A stretch of 64,000 nucleotides of DNA from Ischnura elegans (GCF_921293095.1 NW_025791658.1:3472001-3536000), one strand, 5' to 3'; positions 38,189-50,094 are shown, counted from the stretch's first letter. Notes: generated from the sequence alone by a model not told the origin. A program made the numbers and translations.

Positions 38189-38951
38189 CAGTGAGTCCTC
38201 GTTTAACGTCACTTACCGTTCCTGAAAAATGTGATGATAAACGAAATGACGTTAATCGAAACATAATATCCCATAAGAAACAATGTAAAAAGTGAATATC
38301 GGCTCCTAAACCTCACAATTCCTACGCAAAAAAATATAGTGTATCATATCTGGGGCATTTTTTACGATGCGAATGCCAAGCTAGGGCATAAATACGAGTT
38401 CCTGTCTTCATCGACGACAATAGCAGCACTGACGTAAATCCTTCTCCATTGTATCTTCCCGCATTTGCTTTTCGGCTTCGCTATGGTGGTCGCCCGGGCG
38501 AGCGTTGCTTGGGCATCATCATCGCTGAAACATCGTCGCAGTTACAGGAACCAAAATTATTGTGAACACGGCGAAAAAAGTGACGACAAAAACTCCGAGT
38601 TCTACTCGGAAAAATTCCTTGAAATCACTTTTTAGGTTCCTGAAAACCATTATGTCAAGTAAAACCTTGCGCACCTACCTAAGAATTCATTTTGCAGAAA
38701 ATATGCTAAAACCGTAATCGCGATTAACAATAAACACACCGTTTTACACTTCGTTTAGACTGACTGTATTACCGCCCACAAAACGAACAACCTTCAATGC
38801 CCGCCGCTTCGCATTTTTTTCTCGCGCGAAATTTAAAAGCCTTCACGTTATCGCAAAGCGAAGGTGCGATAAACGAATGACGGTCTCAAAATTTTTGTGA
38901 CGTTATCGCGAAATGACGTTAAACGGGGTGACGTAGAACGAGGACTCACTG
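38189..38951. mobile_element. TA-flanked pogo-like MITE (CAGTGAGTCCTCGTTTAACG family)
   Basis: Left CAGTGAGTCCTCGTTTAACG and right (reverse complement) CAGTGAGTCCTCGTTCTACG, with TA on both sides. The tracts 'aaacgaaatgacgttaatcg' and 'gaaatgacgttaaacgggg' repeat near each end. It is 763 bp without coding. Confidence 0.82.
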
Positions 38952-39400
38952 TATCAATATTTGCACCAATATTGGCCGAAGTAGTGTTCAAATGTCCCGA
39001 TAGGGAACGCCATTGTATTTCGACGATTTTACGTTGCATATAAGCATTCGCGTGATTTGTACGCTTCAATCAATAGTGAAACAACTTCTTTCGTTCACAT
39101 TTTAGAAACTTAAAGCGAATTTTCGGAACAAATCCAATGATTCACAGCCAAACCTGATGTTTTGCGAAGACCTCCTTGTTTTGGCCACTAGGTGTCAACA
39201 ATACTGACTTCTGATTGGAGATTGGCCACGAGAAAATAGAACCTTTTCTAAATTACAAATTGGGCAATAAATTGTTTCCAATATTGTGAATAGGATATGG
39301 GACTAGAAATTGTTGTGTGTCAGTTGGACCACAATCCAATATCCAATGAATTGGCCAATAAATTGGAAAGTGTCATACAGGCTTTAGGATTTTTTACGAC
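38952..39400. other. Intron; ordinary sequence
   Basis: No coding region or repeat boundary was recognised, except that short 'attggccaat'-like motifs recur around 39220-39370. Confidence 0.4.
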
Positions 39401-39655
39401 CAGGGACTTATAAAAAATATTGGGGGGGCTCACACTGGGGGTCTTGCCGCGGGAAATTTATAAATGGTGAGTTTTAAATTTTTTTTTAGCATTTTAGAAG
39501 AGTCGTATGATCGGCATTAGAACCCTGAAAACTCAACTCTGAATAACATGACACTCCGAGGAAAATTTGAAAGCCTAATGCATCTTTTCCTGCCCCCAAT
39601 AACGAATTTTTGAGGGGGCTCGGCCCCCCTCGGGCCCCATGGAGTCGGCGCCACT
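39401..39655. mobile_element. hAT-type MITE 'GGGGCC', copy 4
   Basis: It runs from cagggacttata through 'aatattgggggggctc' to ggagtcggcgccactg, with the shared interior of the family. Confidence 0.78.
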
Positions 39656-39705
39656 GCTAACTACCTCAGATGAGGCGAAAGATCCACAGAGAAAAAAATC
39701 ATTCG

Positions 39706-39777
39706 CCTTGACCTGGATTCGAACCCGGATCCCCCGATTTCCGGTCGAGTGCTACCAGTTAGCCAGTTTAGCTACCA
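39706..39777 (-). tRNA. tRNA-like sequence, probable SINE head
   Basis: On the - strand: A-box-like 'tggctaactggtag', B box 'ggttcgaatcc', anticodon-type stem CTCGA/TCGGG around a loop with GGA. It lies directly after hAT MITE copy 4. The acceptor ends do not pair well, so a SINE or pseudogene is more likely than an expressed tRNA. Confidence 0.5.
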
Positions 39778-40479
39778 TTCTTCTTCTTGGCTTCTTGGCG
39801 TCATTCTTCCCTGTGGATATTTGCAGATACTACCGGACAAGGTGTTGATGGACTGCAGGGCATATGATGCCACTAGCAGTCCAAGTCATGTGTTTTATGT
39901 CCGGGCCTGCTCTCCGGCTGTGGCGCTGTGCGCACGATTCCCACGATCTTCGGGCCCAGAAGTCACTCTCCTAGCATTTTTTGTCTAGAAACGGAGAATT
40001 GAAGCAGGTAGCCCAAAAAAGGTCAGTTGGTGCGACGAGGTAGGGATGAAACACGCTTCAGTTGTTTTCATGTGATTTGATATTTTCCTAAGAAGACAAT
40101 GATTTATGATCCGTTTGATTTCGGATACGAAAAAACAACAATAGAGGCACGGGCTGATGGACGGCCAAAGGTGGTTTTCTGAAATCCGCGACGTAGTTAC
40201 TTTTGACGTGGTTATTACGTTATTATCCTACGGCGCTGAGATTCCCCCGATGATTGTTCAATCTCTTGGGAAGAGTCACACTATGTGCCAGTCGTATTTT
40301 GCCTTTATTTTCTGGCTGAAAATCCTGGCCACGGCTGAAATTCTACTCATAACCTCTGCGAGAGCTTTCAAACAAAACGGTTCATGAGTAGGACAAGAAT
40401 CGCATGCGACGGCGCATTTGAAGAGGGAATCGGAACTCTATCCACCCTGATGGGGTGTTGCATTCACTGAATCTATTAT
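39778..40479. other. Intron; no gene seen
   Basis: Mixed sequence. 'gtagggatgaaacacg' near 40040 resembles a hAT-like start, but no partner end was identified. The open frames in this stretch have no recognisable motif. Confidence 0.4.
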
Positions 40480-40597
40480 TTAAAATTTCGGATCCAGATC
40501 CGATGTCTTCCGCGACTTTGGATCCGATGTATCCGATGAAGGGCAATATCCGCAGATATTTGGGTCCGAGGTATCCGATCCGACCATCCCTAAAAAT
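40480..40597. repeat. GGATCCGA-rich degenerate repeat ending CATCCCTA
   Basis: The unit ggatccgat/gtatccgat recurs about eight times and terminates in 'gaccatccctaa', the style of a hAT-like terminus (TAGGGATGGTC on the other strand). A related tract with GGATTCGAATC-type units starts near 5350. Confidence 0.6.
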
Positions 40598-41204
40598 AAC
40601 AGTAGCCACAAAGGTGGCAAAACAATAATGTAGCGTTCATTGCGTCCATACATACCAGAGCAGCCTGGCGGGTGCCCGGTGGCGGCCGAAGGCAACCTGT
40701 CGAGTCCGCCCGGAGGCCGCGGCGGCTTATGCCAAGCAAATATCAACTTTCTCAAGGGTTGCATTGATAAAACTGGGCTTTACAAATGCGAATGTGTCTA
40801 AATTTTTTATTATTGACGCAGATGCGTGTTAGTCTAAAAAAAGTTACATATATAAAAAACCCGCTCTCAGCGCGTATTTATAAGAAACTTTTTACACAGG
40901 AGAACTCGCTCTCTGCACGTTTTTTTTATCATCAGACTTCCAATACCATTCAAAATTAAAAAAAATATATTTCAATCTATTATACTTTAAAATTGGTGGT
41001 CCAGATGAATTCTTCGAATGTGATTCATAATGCCACTCTCGCCGACATTTTCATGTTTCCGAGGCCTCTTAGGCATGTTCGTCGCAGCACCCGCGTGCCG
41101 GGCGTATCCTCCGCGCCGGCAAGGCTGACACCGCGGCCGCTTAGGTGTGTGGCAGCCTTTATGCCCCAAACTAATAGTCTATGCTCAAAACATTTATCTT
41201 CCTG

Positions 41205-41292
41205 GAATCGATGGAATCGGAATCGACTTTCGGCGATCGATTCTCGATTCCGTTCCCGAGAATCGGTGGAATCGAGAATCGACTCATCCCTA
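41205..41292. repeat. GAATCG-rich degenerate palindromic repeat ending CATCCCTA
   Basis: About nine overlapping copies of gaatcg/cgattc end in 'gactcatccctaa'. It is the same kind of terminus as 40480-40597 but with a different unit, so probably the end of a different hAT-like family. Confidence 0.6.
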
Positions 41293-41315
41293 AAGGAAAC
41301 TACCCTATTCTACAA

Positions 41316-41391
41316 ATCTGTCGATATCCTTGGGCATATGCAACACACGATGATTCGGTGTGCCTTGGGGAACAGAGATTCAAGGGGTCAA
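41316..41391 (+). repeat. ~75 bp repeat shared with 60363-60440
   Basis: 'gcatatgcaacacacgatga'-type sequence and 'ggggaacagagattcaaggg' are shared, in the same orientation, with the tract after the Tigger-B element at 60.36 kb. The family is unknown. Confidence 0.65.
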
Positions 41392-42090
41392 GATTTAATT
41401 ATTTAATTTGCCATTAATCAGGTTTAACCCTTTGAGTGCCATGGGTTTTTTGATGGGTACTCCCAGAAGTGCCATGGGTATTTTGCTAATTTTGTAGACC
41501 TTTATTAAAAACTTAATAATTTGCTTATTTATTACTGTTTTTGCACAATTCTTTTTGTATTTGGCAGTGAATTCATTCATCTAAATCAAAATAAAAAAAT
41601 ATTGGCAGTTTTGTTTCGTAATGCTCGATTGTTGTTGTTAAATTTTAAATTTAACGAGATTGAATTATTTAATTTTTCACTTTTGACCCAAAAATGGACA
41701 AACAAAATCCTTTTAATATGAACCAAACAAAAATAAATATGAAATACCATTGTTTTTCTATAAAATAGTCACATAATCGCAAAGAAAATTACTCAAATTT
41801 TCAGTAAATATCTTTTTTATTTTTCCAATGTTAGTTGCATAAAATTCAGGGGTAATTGAATCGTATTTCTTGAAAACATCTTTCCAAACCAAGGGATTGA
41901 GCGAGAATTAGCGGACCAGTCCGAAAAAAATGTATGTCTTCTAGTGATTTGATTTCCATAAACACCGTAATAAAAGACCTCATTTCCTCCACTCTAACTG
42001 GACACAATTTTTGCATTCTCGAATTCGGTGAGAGTCTATTATGTGAAGCCTAAACCTGTTTAGACCTAAAAGAGTACCTGTTGGCCTCCT

Positions 42091-42375
42091 TTACAACCAT
42101 GTTCCAGAATGTGATGGCAAAGAAGAGGTTGAATTACACAATTGGAGGAGAGTTTGGTGGCGGTAGACGTTTGGGCCCCGGTTTTTCAAGAATTCAAAAT
42201 TTGGAGTCTGGGGTAAATCACAATTGCCCTGAACTTCAACGAATTCTGGAGTGTGTTCACAGCTTCCACTTCCATTGTAAAGTTCATCAGAACTATTACT
42301 ATCATCACTAAAGTCAATTATTACCGGTGTCTTCTTAGCAAAGAGTATCACACTTTCATCTGAGTCTGATAACAT
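42091..42375 (-). pseudogene. piggyBac transposase N-terminal remnant
   Basis: The frame opens with MLSDSDESVILFAKK and an acidic 'DFSDDSNSSDELYNGS' stretch, then 'NRGPNVYRHQTLL'. Acidic, Ser/Asp-rich N-termini of this kind are usual in piggyBac transposases. The identification rests on this composition and on the TTAA-flanked context. The catalytic core is missing. Confidence 0.5.
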
Positions 42376-42617
42376 TCCCCTTCAATCTTGTTTCGACGAG
42401 AATGGGCGCTGTCCCCACTTCGCACAGAACCGTTGTCATGATCACTTAGCTAATTTATATATTCAACTAATCTGTCATCGTCAACACCAGACGCTAACTC
42501 AGTTCTCGACGTTGACGCTATTTACTAAACCATAAGGCTACTTCAATTTCGAAGAGGTAAATTGCGACTACAATCCCTCTCGTCGCAGGATGGAACTGGC
42601 CACGCAAACAAAACTGT

Positions 42618-42757
42618 CAGCTTTACATACGTGGGGTAATTTCATTGAGTAAATGACAGCAAAAGACGGCACACAACGAATTCTTTTCAGCTTTACATAT
42701 GTGGGGTAATTTCATGGAGTAAATGACAGCTAAAGACGGCACACAACAAATTCTTTT
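42618..42757 (+). repeat. Two tandem 70 bp units
   Basis: The unit from 'cagctttacatacgtgggg' to 'aattctttt' occurs twice back to back with five or so differences. It is internal to the piggyBac-like element. Confidence 0.85.
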
Positions 42758-42810
42758 ATGTTCACCGTCATCATATTTCAATTACTACTGCCTTTGATAC
42801 CATGAAAACG

Positions 42811-42880
42811 AGGTTGGAAATCGGAGTCAAATTGACGACCCGGTGCACCGGGTCGACAATGTGACTCCGATTTCCAACCT
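42811..42880. repeat. 35 bp-arm palindrome
   Basis: aggttggaaatcggagtc and its complement bracket a centre 'acccggtgcaccgggt'. Only a few mismatches occur near the middle. It lies within the piggyBac-like element and may be the junction of an inverted duplication. Confidence 0.85.
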
Positions 42881-43661
42881 CCGCGGTGCCCCAGTTGACC
42901 GGTACACAAGCTGTGATTGATTGCACGGTATCAATTACATACTTAGTACCTTACCTTCTCTCTTTCGGTGCTAAATATAAAAAACACGATTGAAATGGCA
43001 CATTCAGCAACAAATTATATCTTTCGAAGTAATAGAGCATAGATAAAAACCTCATGTCTTCCAGTAACGATCATATATCGCTCGCGCTCTGAAAAAAATA
43101 AGACGCGCTTCGCAGTGGATAAAATGTTTCAAATAAGTTAAAAGGAAATAAGAACTAGCCAAAAATAACACCACTGATAGATATACAAAGTACAAGGTAT
43201 ATTAAATGAAAGCCAGTTGATTTTAGGCGACAAACAATGCGGCTTATGAAGTGTAATACCAGGAAGCTGTTTCGTAAGAACCAAAAATGGCGCTCAGAAA
43301 TTTGCATCTGTCATATAGTCACAAAAATTTACAAATATGTTGATAATTGCAATTAAAAATTCAAATTATAATGCAACATGGTAAAAAATAAACTGTTCTG
43401 GTGTTATATGCTATAAAAAGTATCAATCGAATGAAAAAAACATTGTTTTAACAGGGTTCATTGTCAACAACGATATATCGTCGTTGGCACTTCTGGCATA
43501 TTCTGCAAACGACGATATATCGTTGCGTGGCACTCAAAGGGTTAACTAAATTTTTACCCAACAAAAATACAGCTCAAAAGAGCGTTCCCGTCAAAAAGTA
43601 AAAGAAACTAGTATGTTTCTATCAAAGCAGAAACTATGTTTCTGCTTTGATAACTTAACGC

Positions 43662-43870
43662 TTTAGCTGCCGGAGCGTCAAAATTTTTCTGCCGCTGTGT
43701 GCGGGACACGAGCGGGGAAGATATTTTTCCGTCGACCCCGGGCGTGTGTCTAGCAGGTGGTGGACCCTCACAATCCGGGACTCCCACCCTACCCTCTCAC
43801 AACAGACCATGAATGTAATATGTCCTTGCTAATTACGCAGGGACAGACGACCCACCACCAAAAGTATAAG
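43662..43870 (+). mobile_element. piggyBac-like terminal fragment, second copy
   Basis: It closely matches 25249-25465 ('gctttagctgccggagcgtc', 'ttccgtcgaccccgggcg'), next to a TTAA. The sequence continues through 43870-44160 into a tract shared with 46505-46593 plus 47288-47560, which gives the empty site for the solo LTR. Confidence 0.6.
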
Positions 43871-44810
43871 AAAGAGAGACCAATGCATTCAAATAAGTTT
43901 TCCCGGCAAATGGACAATGGCAAGATAAATAAATTCCTAGGAAATGTAAGGATTCGTTGGAATTGTTTTCATCGTGAATATGTCGCGGAGGGATGGGAGC
44001 TCTCTCTTTGTAGGAGAAGGGATATTCCAGGTAGCACTCCCTGTGGTGAGGGTGTCCAGTCCTCGAAAGACGCCTTTATTGCGCTCTGCCTCTAGGTTGG
44101 GCCGAGTTCAAGCAACCGCGGAAAGGACGGCAATAAAATCTTAAGGAAAGGCTGCCAGTAGCCTTGTCTACACTAGACTTAACTTAAGCAACTTCACTTA
44201 AGTCTAATCTTGAATGTGGTGTGGTAGCTAGAAACAGTTATGTTGACAGGTGAAGATCTAGGGGAGCAATTAGTTATTTCTGTGATCCAAAGCCACGGAT
44301 ATTTGAAATAAACTTCCAAACTCCGTGAATTAACCATTTTGGATTTAGACGGTTAAAAGGGAAGACTGATTTCAGTCCCTGAGCAAACGCTATTTGGCGA
44401 GAGGTGATAGAGCCATAGGAATTTAGAATTACTAAGCTTGACTTCGTGGAATGACATATACATAACGTAAACGACGACACTTAGTCAAATTCCCCTCCTT
44501 TGTTAAAACCATTGATGTTAAATTTTAACCTTCAATTCCTCCCACGTCCAATTAAATTGCCATATCTTATCCCCCTCAGCTTCCCCAGGACCAAATTGAT
44601 GCCATATGCAATGGTTTCAATAGCAAGTGTGTGGGATTTTACCAAGTGCATTCGTTTACGTTTTCATTCGATTGACACCATGGAAACTTAGCTGTTTTAA
44701 CCAGATCCTCTGCCATCGTCTCAGGCCGATTCTTAGTTGACCCTGTAGGGCCAACCGACCCTAGATATGTCATCAGCCCCTACATAAACCGATCTCGCCC
44801 CACATACGCC
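43871..44810. other. Repeat continuation, then intron without gene
   Basis: The part 43871-44160 is the uninterrupted relative of the sequence around the solo LTR at 46.6 kb. The remainder to 44810 shows no recognisable feature. Confidence 0.55.
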
Positions 44811-45565
44811 ACATCATAATCATAATCATAATTTATTCAACATTAAACATAATACAATGTAATAGTCTTCGTCAAAGAAAAACTAAATCTAGAATATACA
44901 ATTTAGAGTATTGCTCTCCAGAAATTCATTGAGTGAATAAAAAGCTTGAGTCACTATCCACGAGTGAAGAACACCTTTAAACTTTCTTAAAGTACAATTT
45001 CTTGCCTCTTGAGGTAAGTGGTTGAACATGCAAAGTTTAACATGGTCAAAAGAATTTTTTGTAGTTGACAGCCTACAGTGGGGCTGTAACAGATTATGTT
45101 TGAGCCTTGTGTTGTAATGGTGGACATCAGCACCAGTTTTATGGCTGTCAATATTCACTTTCACATTTATTAAACATTTAAATATATATAGACCGTACAA
45201 TGTCATAATCCCTTGCTGCCTGAATAGTGGTTTGCAATGTTCCCTTACGTCAGAATTGGTAATAATCCTGATGGCTCTTTTCTGTAGAATGAATAACTCT
45301 TTAGATGAGGAAGAATGGCCCCAAACCTCAATGCCATAGGAGAGGTGGCAGTGAAAAATGGCAAAGTAAACTGCTCGAAGATGTTCGGCAGGAATGAGTG
45401 TTTTCAGTTTTCTAAGGAGGAATATGGCTTTTGATAACTTAGCAGTTGTAGAGGATGTATGACAATCCCATGTTAGTCTGCAATCAAGGTCAAAGCCCAG
45501 TAGCTTTAAATTTCTAGTGTGGTACAGAGTAGGGCTTAAGGAGAGCCTACATATGACCGTTTTTG
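44811..45565 (-). pseudogene. Non-LTR retrotransposon fragment, RT thumb to tail, open frame
   Basis: On the - strand a frame is open from about 45560 to 44889 (about 220 codons). It contains 'LLGFDLDCRLTWDCH', 'LSKAIFLLRKLKTL', 'FHCHLSYGIEVWGHSSS', 'ILQKRAIRIIT', then MTLYGLYIFKCLINVKVN, HHYNTRLKHN, 'FNHLPQEARN' and 'AFYSLNEFL'. This is the thumb and tail of a Jockey/CR1-like reverse transcriptase. The fingers, palm catalytic motif and endonuclease are missing, so it is 5'-truncated. The 3' end is a (TAATCA)n tail at 44811-44840. No frameshift was found in the retained part, implying recent insertion. Confidence 0.8.
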
Positions 45566-46504
45566 GAACTAAACGGACCCGACTTGATGTCGAGTACCCG
45601 AACCAGCCCTACACCCTTTAAAAACATGGCGGCCAAATTTCGTCTGCTGATCACTTCGATTAAAGATTCTACGTAACATTGGATATTAATGGAGACGAGC
45701 TCACACGAACTATATTTAAATGTACAGGAACACAGCAGGGAGGTAATAATACTACCACTTTATAGCCACCAAGTTAAATAAATTATAAAATTGACTGAAC
45801 TAAAAATAACAATGTAGCGGTATACATGCGCCTTGTCTCTACGAATATACAATAATATTTTTCACATTTGGCACCTGGTATACTTTTGGGAAACCAATAC
45901 TTCGTTTACATATAACCATAGAAAACGCAGTTTCATGCCAATATTTTCACATAATAAACTTAACTACGGAAGGTGAAAGCGAATGATGAACCTTGATGAT
46001 GCAATTTAAAATCCCACGTCAATGATCATATTTGCTCCTACATAAACCAATCTCGCCCTACATACACCAGAGTCCTCTAGATTACTCTCTCAACACTACT
46101 CTCTCATCATGTCGAGTCGTCGCATAGGCTTCCACTGTGGGAATCACCATGTCCACCATTGTTAGTCCCAGCACCCCGTTTACCCATAAGAAGATGTGGG
46201 CAAATTTCTTCGTTTTTTTGGTATGCGAAGAATGTTGGTGATTTTCGGATAGTTGATATTAATTCCCGAAACCTTTTGCTCTCTGCCATTAGGTTTTGGT
46301 TATTGGTTATTTTCATCACCCCTGTAGTGAGGATACGGTTTATGCAATATATTTCCCTACATTCGCTCTCCAGAACAAACGGTCATTTATTCAAAAGATC
46401 AATGTATATTACATTGTTAAACTTAGTTTTTCTGGTCAATTTTTTTCTTCTCTCTTTCAATTCTTTTCTTTTTTTAGTAATAATAAAATGTTGTGGTGTG
46501 TTCC
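45566..46504. other. Intron, no gene seen
   Basis: No family recognised. Small open frames at 46159-46509 have a hydrophobic AT-rich composition and no supporting motif. The sequence from about 46505 on belongs to the repeat that hosts the solo LTR. Confidence 0.45.
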
Positions 46505-46593
46505 CATGAGTTGATATGTCCTTGGTAATTATGTAGGGACGGCAGACCCACCACCAATAGTAAAAGAAATAGAGACACTTGCGTTCAAATAAG

Positions 46594-47287
46594 TGTGGAG
46601 ACCGCAAATTTGGACGCGGAATATTTTTGTCTAATTCGGTCACGGAAGTGTTTACACCCACTCCAATGCGTGAGAGAGGCGGAGGGGGAGGATGACTTGA
46701 GGCAAGGAAAGCGAAAGTGAAATACGGCAACAAAAACACACTTGGAGAATACGGGAAGAGGGACACCTCAACAACATGGAGTTGTTGCAACAAACACTTC
46801 ACTTCCTAGGTTACTCCTATACGTCAACTTAGGGGGGAGGGGATAAGACCTGGGAGGCAAAGACTTTGGGTATAAAAACCCTCAAAATCTGAAGGAAGTC
46901 AGTTGGTGTTGAGGAGTGACAACCGGGGCGTGTACCGCGAGCAGTGGTCCGTTGGACGAGCAGAAATCTCCCATATTCTCCGTGCCATATTTCACGACTC
47001 TGTCGGTATAAGTACCTATTGCCAAGGGCACAATCCGAATAGGCAAGGGCAAGGAGTCATACTCAGTCCGAGAGTCGCAGCCCCGCCATTAAGTCAGCCT
47101 TCACTCCACCTTCGCGAACATCGCCACCGCTTCTCAAGGGGACCTGAAGGTAAAGTGCCTTTTCCACTTTCCTCACAAAGTACAGTTTGAGCCACTTCAT
47201 TACTTCCTGCACCCAAAGGCAAGCGCCCACATGGCAAAGCCGAGTTTGACCCCCCATCTCACAAGAGAGACCGGGGCGGACGCTACA
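46594..47287 (+). mobile_element. Solo LTR (TG...CA, TAAG duplication)
   Basis: It begins TGTGGAGACCGC and ends GGACGCTACA, with the 4 bp duplication TAAG at 46590-46593 and 47288-47291. The related repeat at 43820-43910 lacks the insertion (attcaaataagttttcccgg). A TATAAAA at 46871 is followed at normal spacing by a TCAGTT initiator. No gag or pol flanks it, so recombination between LTRs left a solo copy. A 4-5 bp duplication suits Ty3/Gypsy or Bel/Pao elements; which one is unknown. Confidence 0.85.
46871..46904 (+). promoter_or_regulatory. LTR core promoter (TATA plus Inr)
   Basis: ggTATAAAAacc and a TCAGTT initiator are about 29 bp apart, the normal arthropod spacing. Transcription would run rightward. 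It is in a solo LTR, so it could only drive adjacent sequence. Confidence 0.6.
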
Positions 47288-47560
47288 TAAGTTTCCCCGG
47301 CTAATGAACAACAGCAAGATAAATAAATTCCTAGGAAATGCAAGGATTAGTTGGAATGGTTTTCATGATGAATTCGCCGTGGAGAGGAGGGAGCTCTTTC
47401 TCTCTGGGAGAAGGGATAATCTGGGCAGGGCTCCCCGTGGTGAGGGTGCCCACTCCTCGAAAGATGCCTTTGTGCTCTCTGCCATTAGGTTTGTCCGAGT
47501 TCAAGCAATCGCGAAAAGGATGGCAATAAAATCTTAAGGAAAGGCTGCCAGTGGTAAGAA

Positions 47561-47736
47561 AATATGGTAAGAAAAACTTAGAAAAACGTTTTTCCCGCAC
47601 TCATCCATACACACTGTTCAAAAACATTTCTACAGCCCATGGGCTGTAGGAACGAAGCTGTAGGAACCTGTATAAACCCATTTGATAGGGATGTGTTCCC
47701 GATAGCATAGGTTTTGGATATTGAATTTCCTATTAA
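47561..47736. other. Left flank of the piggyBac-1 insertion: Tigger-B remnant
   Basis: From about 47680 to the TTAA at 47733, the sequence ('gatagggatgtgttcc', 'agcataggttttg') matches, inverted, the region just before the right end of the Tigger-B element at 60228-60265. It is therefore the 3' end region of a second Tigger-B copy, separated from its continuation at 51508 by the piggyBac insertion. Confidence 0.7.
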
Positions 47737-47747
47737 CACGTTCAGGG

Positions 47748-47856
47748 CGGCATGACCCACCGGTGGGTCATGGCTGGTCTATCCCCGTGGGCGGCATGAC
47801 CCACCGGTGGGTCATGCGTTTCTAAGCTCTATGGGCGGCATGACCCACCGGTGGTC
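47748..47856 (+). repeat. Three palindromic subterminal repeats of piggyBac-1
   Basis: 'gggcggcatgacccaccggt' recurs three times at about 37 bp spacing. ACCCACCGGTGGGT is self-complementary. Subterminal repeats of this kind are plausible transposase binding sites. The opposite end shows only a single weak match. Confidence 0.8.
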
Positions 47857-48914
47857 ACGTTTCCCATGCAAATTAAAGGAGCTTCGGGCCACGTGCGCCC
47901 ATGAGGACGGACTTATTACGTTCTTCATCGCCCATGAAGGTGTTTTTAGTTAACTTTTTACTGATGCCAAACCGAACTTTTTGCCTAGAGAAAGGTAGCA
48001 AGTGAAATGACGAACAATCATGTAAAGATTCAGTATTTGATGTTGTATTTGCATTTGTGCGTGAAATATTTTCAATTTTAGGTTAACTAATCGGAAAGAT
48101 ATTCAAATGAACTCGATCATCGGTAATCAACTTCCATAATTTTATGAAATACGTAATTGTTGCATTGCGGGTTGCCTATCCGTAGATTACAGGGGTTTAA
48201 AAAAAAATGTAATTGTGTTGCGTACGAAGTTCTCAATCATATCAATTCCGCAGGCAGTTTTATGAAGTTTATTCAGTAATAAAAGAAAGTAAAGAATATT
48301 GCAGTCATATTGAAGGTAGACGAGAGCTACATATAGTTGATTCGTTATTGAGCCATTATTTTCTATGACACGGCAATCTCTAGACGTAAATTTTATGTTT
48401 TGCATCGTCTATCAAAAGTATAGCGAAATATAAATCAAGTTAGTTTGGCTTTATTACATTTTACGACGAAGATAGGTTAACTAAAATATTCCTACTATTT
48501 ACGTGGCATTATGCATCGCTAGAAATGCTTTTTTCGTTTTCAATAAGACTGTAAGATGGCCCTACAAGAAGGACGATTACCTTCCTTGATTGCACGTCGC
48601 AATACTACTACTCTCACCGTTTCAATTACATGGCTTTCGCATATCGAAGATGTTCCACTTTCGTAGATATTTAGAGGGTAGCACCCACCGGAAAAATTAT
48701 TTAGATCGAAAACAAAAATGGAGAAAACATTTCAAAACTATAATAAATGTCATTTTCAGTTTGGATATCCTAATTGGGTCAATGGAAACAATTTTCTAAA
48801 TGGAGAATACAAATGAGCACAACGAAAACTTGCCGAATCTCAAATATAATTTCAAACTATTTTCAATACAATCACTCATATTTTCAATATATTCACTTAT
48901 TTTCTTTGACAATG

Positions 48915-50094
48915 TCAATGGTGAATTTTGTTGAAACAATCCAAGCACATTGTAGGGTGTCCATCACATTCCTCACAAAATGTGTTCACTTTTTTTCCCT
49001 CTTGCTTGCCTCTTTCGTTCCCTTTTTTTTTACGTATTCTCTCGTAACAATTGAGGCATCTCTTCCTATTTATCCTTGCAGTACCTTCATATTTACTTAG
49101 GTTGTGCAAGGACTTCCTCTTCGATGCTGGAACACCTCCCCCAGCCACATCGCTAAAGATGACATCTTCTTACGATAATCCATCAATAACTTTCTCTCGA
49201 AAATTCAGCATTTCCATTTTTTTTATTTTGGCCATAATTATTATATAAAACCCATGAAGTCACCATGCATGTCCCAAGAAGCAGTTCTAATGCCAGTTTC
49301 TTATACCACTTGAGAGATCGTCTGATGCAACTACAATAAGCAGACACTTGGTCGGAAATGTCTTCCCCCTTTTTCGCGCTATTGTAAGCTATGATGGCTT
49401 TTGGTTTCATTATTACCCCTCGCTTAGATTTCGACGTGGTTGGTTGCAAAATCTCACCAAGGTCGGGGTTAGAGGATATCATCATAACTGGTCTTTTGTC
49501 CTGCCATTTCATCATTCTAACACCTTTTCCATTTTGCCTTGCAATAATTTCCCCCTTTTCAACTTTTTTTGACGAAACTCTGGTGGATTACCTTTCCGAT
49601 TCGCCCGCAGTGTGCCACAAACATAGGTCTCCCTACCCAAAAGGTCTTCAGCTAGGCCCACACTAGTATAAAAATTATCAATGTACAATGTCCGCCCAGC
49701 ATCCAAAAGTCCCTCCATCAGTTGCAGTACAACTTTGTGTCCATGTCCAACCTTCCCCCTCGTGTTTGACACTTCACTTTTCCCAGAGTACACTTGCAAA
49801 TTATGCGTGAATGAGTCAGGGCTACACAGTTTGTAGCATTTTATTCCATATTTATGAGCCTTTCCAGACAGGTACTGCCTAAAATGTAACCGACCTCTCT
49901 AAGGTACCATCTGTACCATTTGTGCAGTTTCCCCATTCATCGGAGCTTGATAACGCTACATGCTCTTCCTCTTCGGGTAAATCTTCTCCAATTTCGTCCT
50001 CTGAATATGAAGATTCACTGTCTTATTCGAAATCGGATGGAATGTATGAATCATCGGAGTCAGAACTAAATTGAGATGCATCTGAGTCAGCCAT
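48915..50094 (-). pseudogene. piggyBac transposase, internally deleted and frameshifted
   Basis: Starting at the ATG at 50094: acidic N-terminus (MADSDASQFSSDSDDSY) with an in-frame stop near 50021. Then, after a deletion that removes the first catalytic Asp region, 'KCYKLCSPDSFTHNLQVY', 'TLYIDNFYTSVGLAEDLLG' (second catalytic Asp), a frame change near 49512, 'KPKAIIAYNSAKKGEDISDQ' (the D..D pair), 'RRSLKWYKKLALELLLGT', and after another frame change a C-terminal Cys-rich zinc-binding domain (CLNCYERIRKK, FCEECDGHPTMCLDC). Family and order are unmistakable, but the protein cannot be made. Cut-and-paste transposition at TTAA is the family function. Confidence 0.88.

Larger units (their letters stand above)
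41428..43541. mobile_element. piggyBac-like element (CCCTTTGAGTGCCA family)
   Basis: TTAA lies at both ends (41424-41427, 43542-43545). CCCTTTGAGTGCCA is perfect at both termini. The left end repeats 'agtgccatggg'; the right end repeats the palindrome-like 'acgatatatcgt'. On the - strand, 42375-42091 keeps an acidic N-terminal transposase piece. The rest of the transposase is not found, so the element is internally deleted. A perfect-looking palindrome and a 70 bp tandem duplication lie inside. Confidence 0.82.

Noticed and set aside
48915..49148. Independent small Cys-rich protein
   Set aside because: The CxxC pattern and position identify it as the C-terminal zinc-binding domain of the frameshifted piggyBac-1 transposase, not a separate gene.
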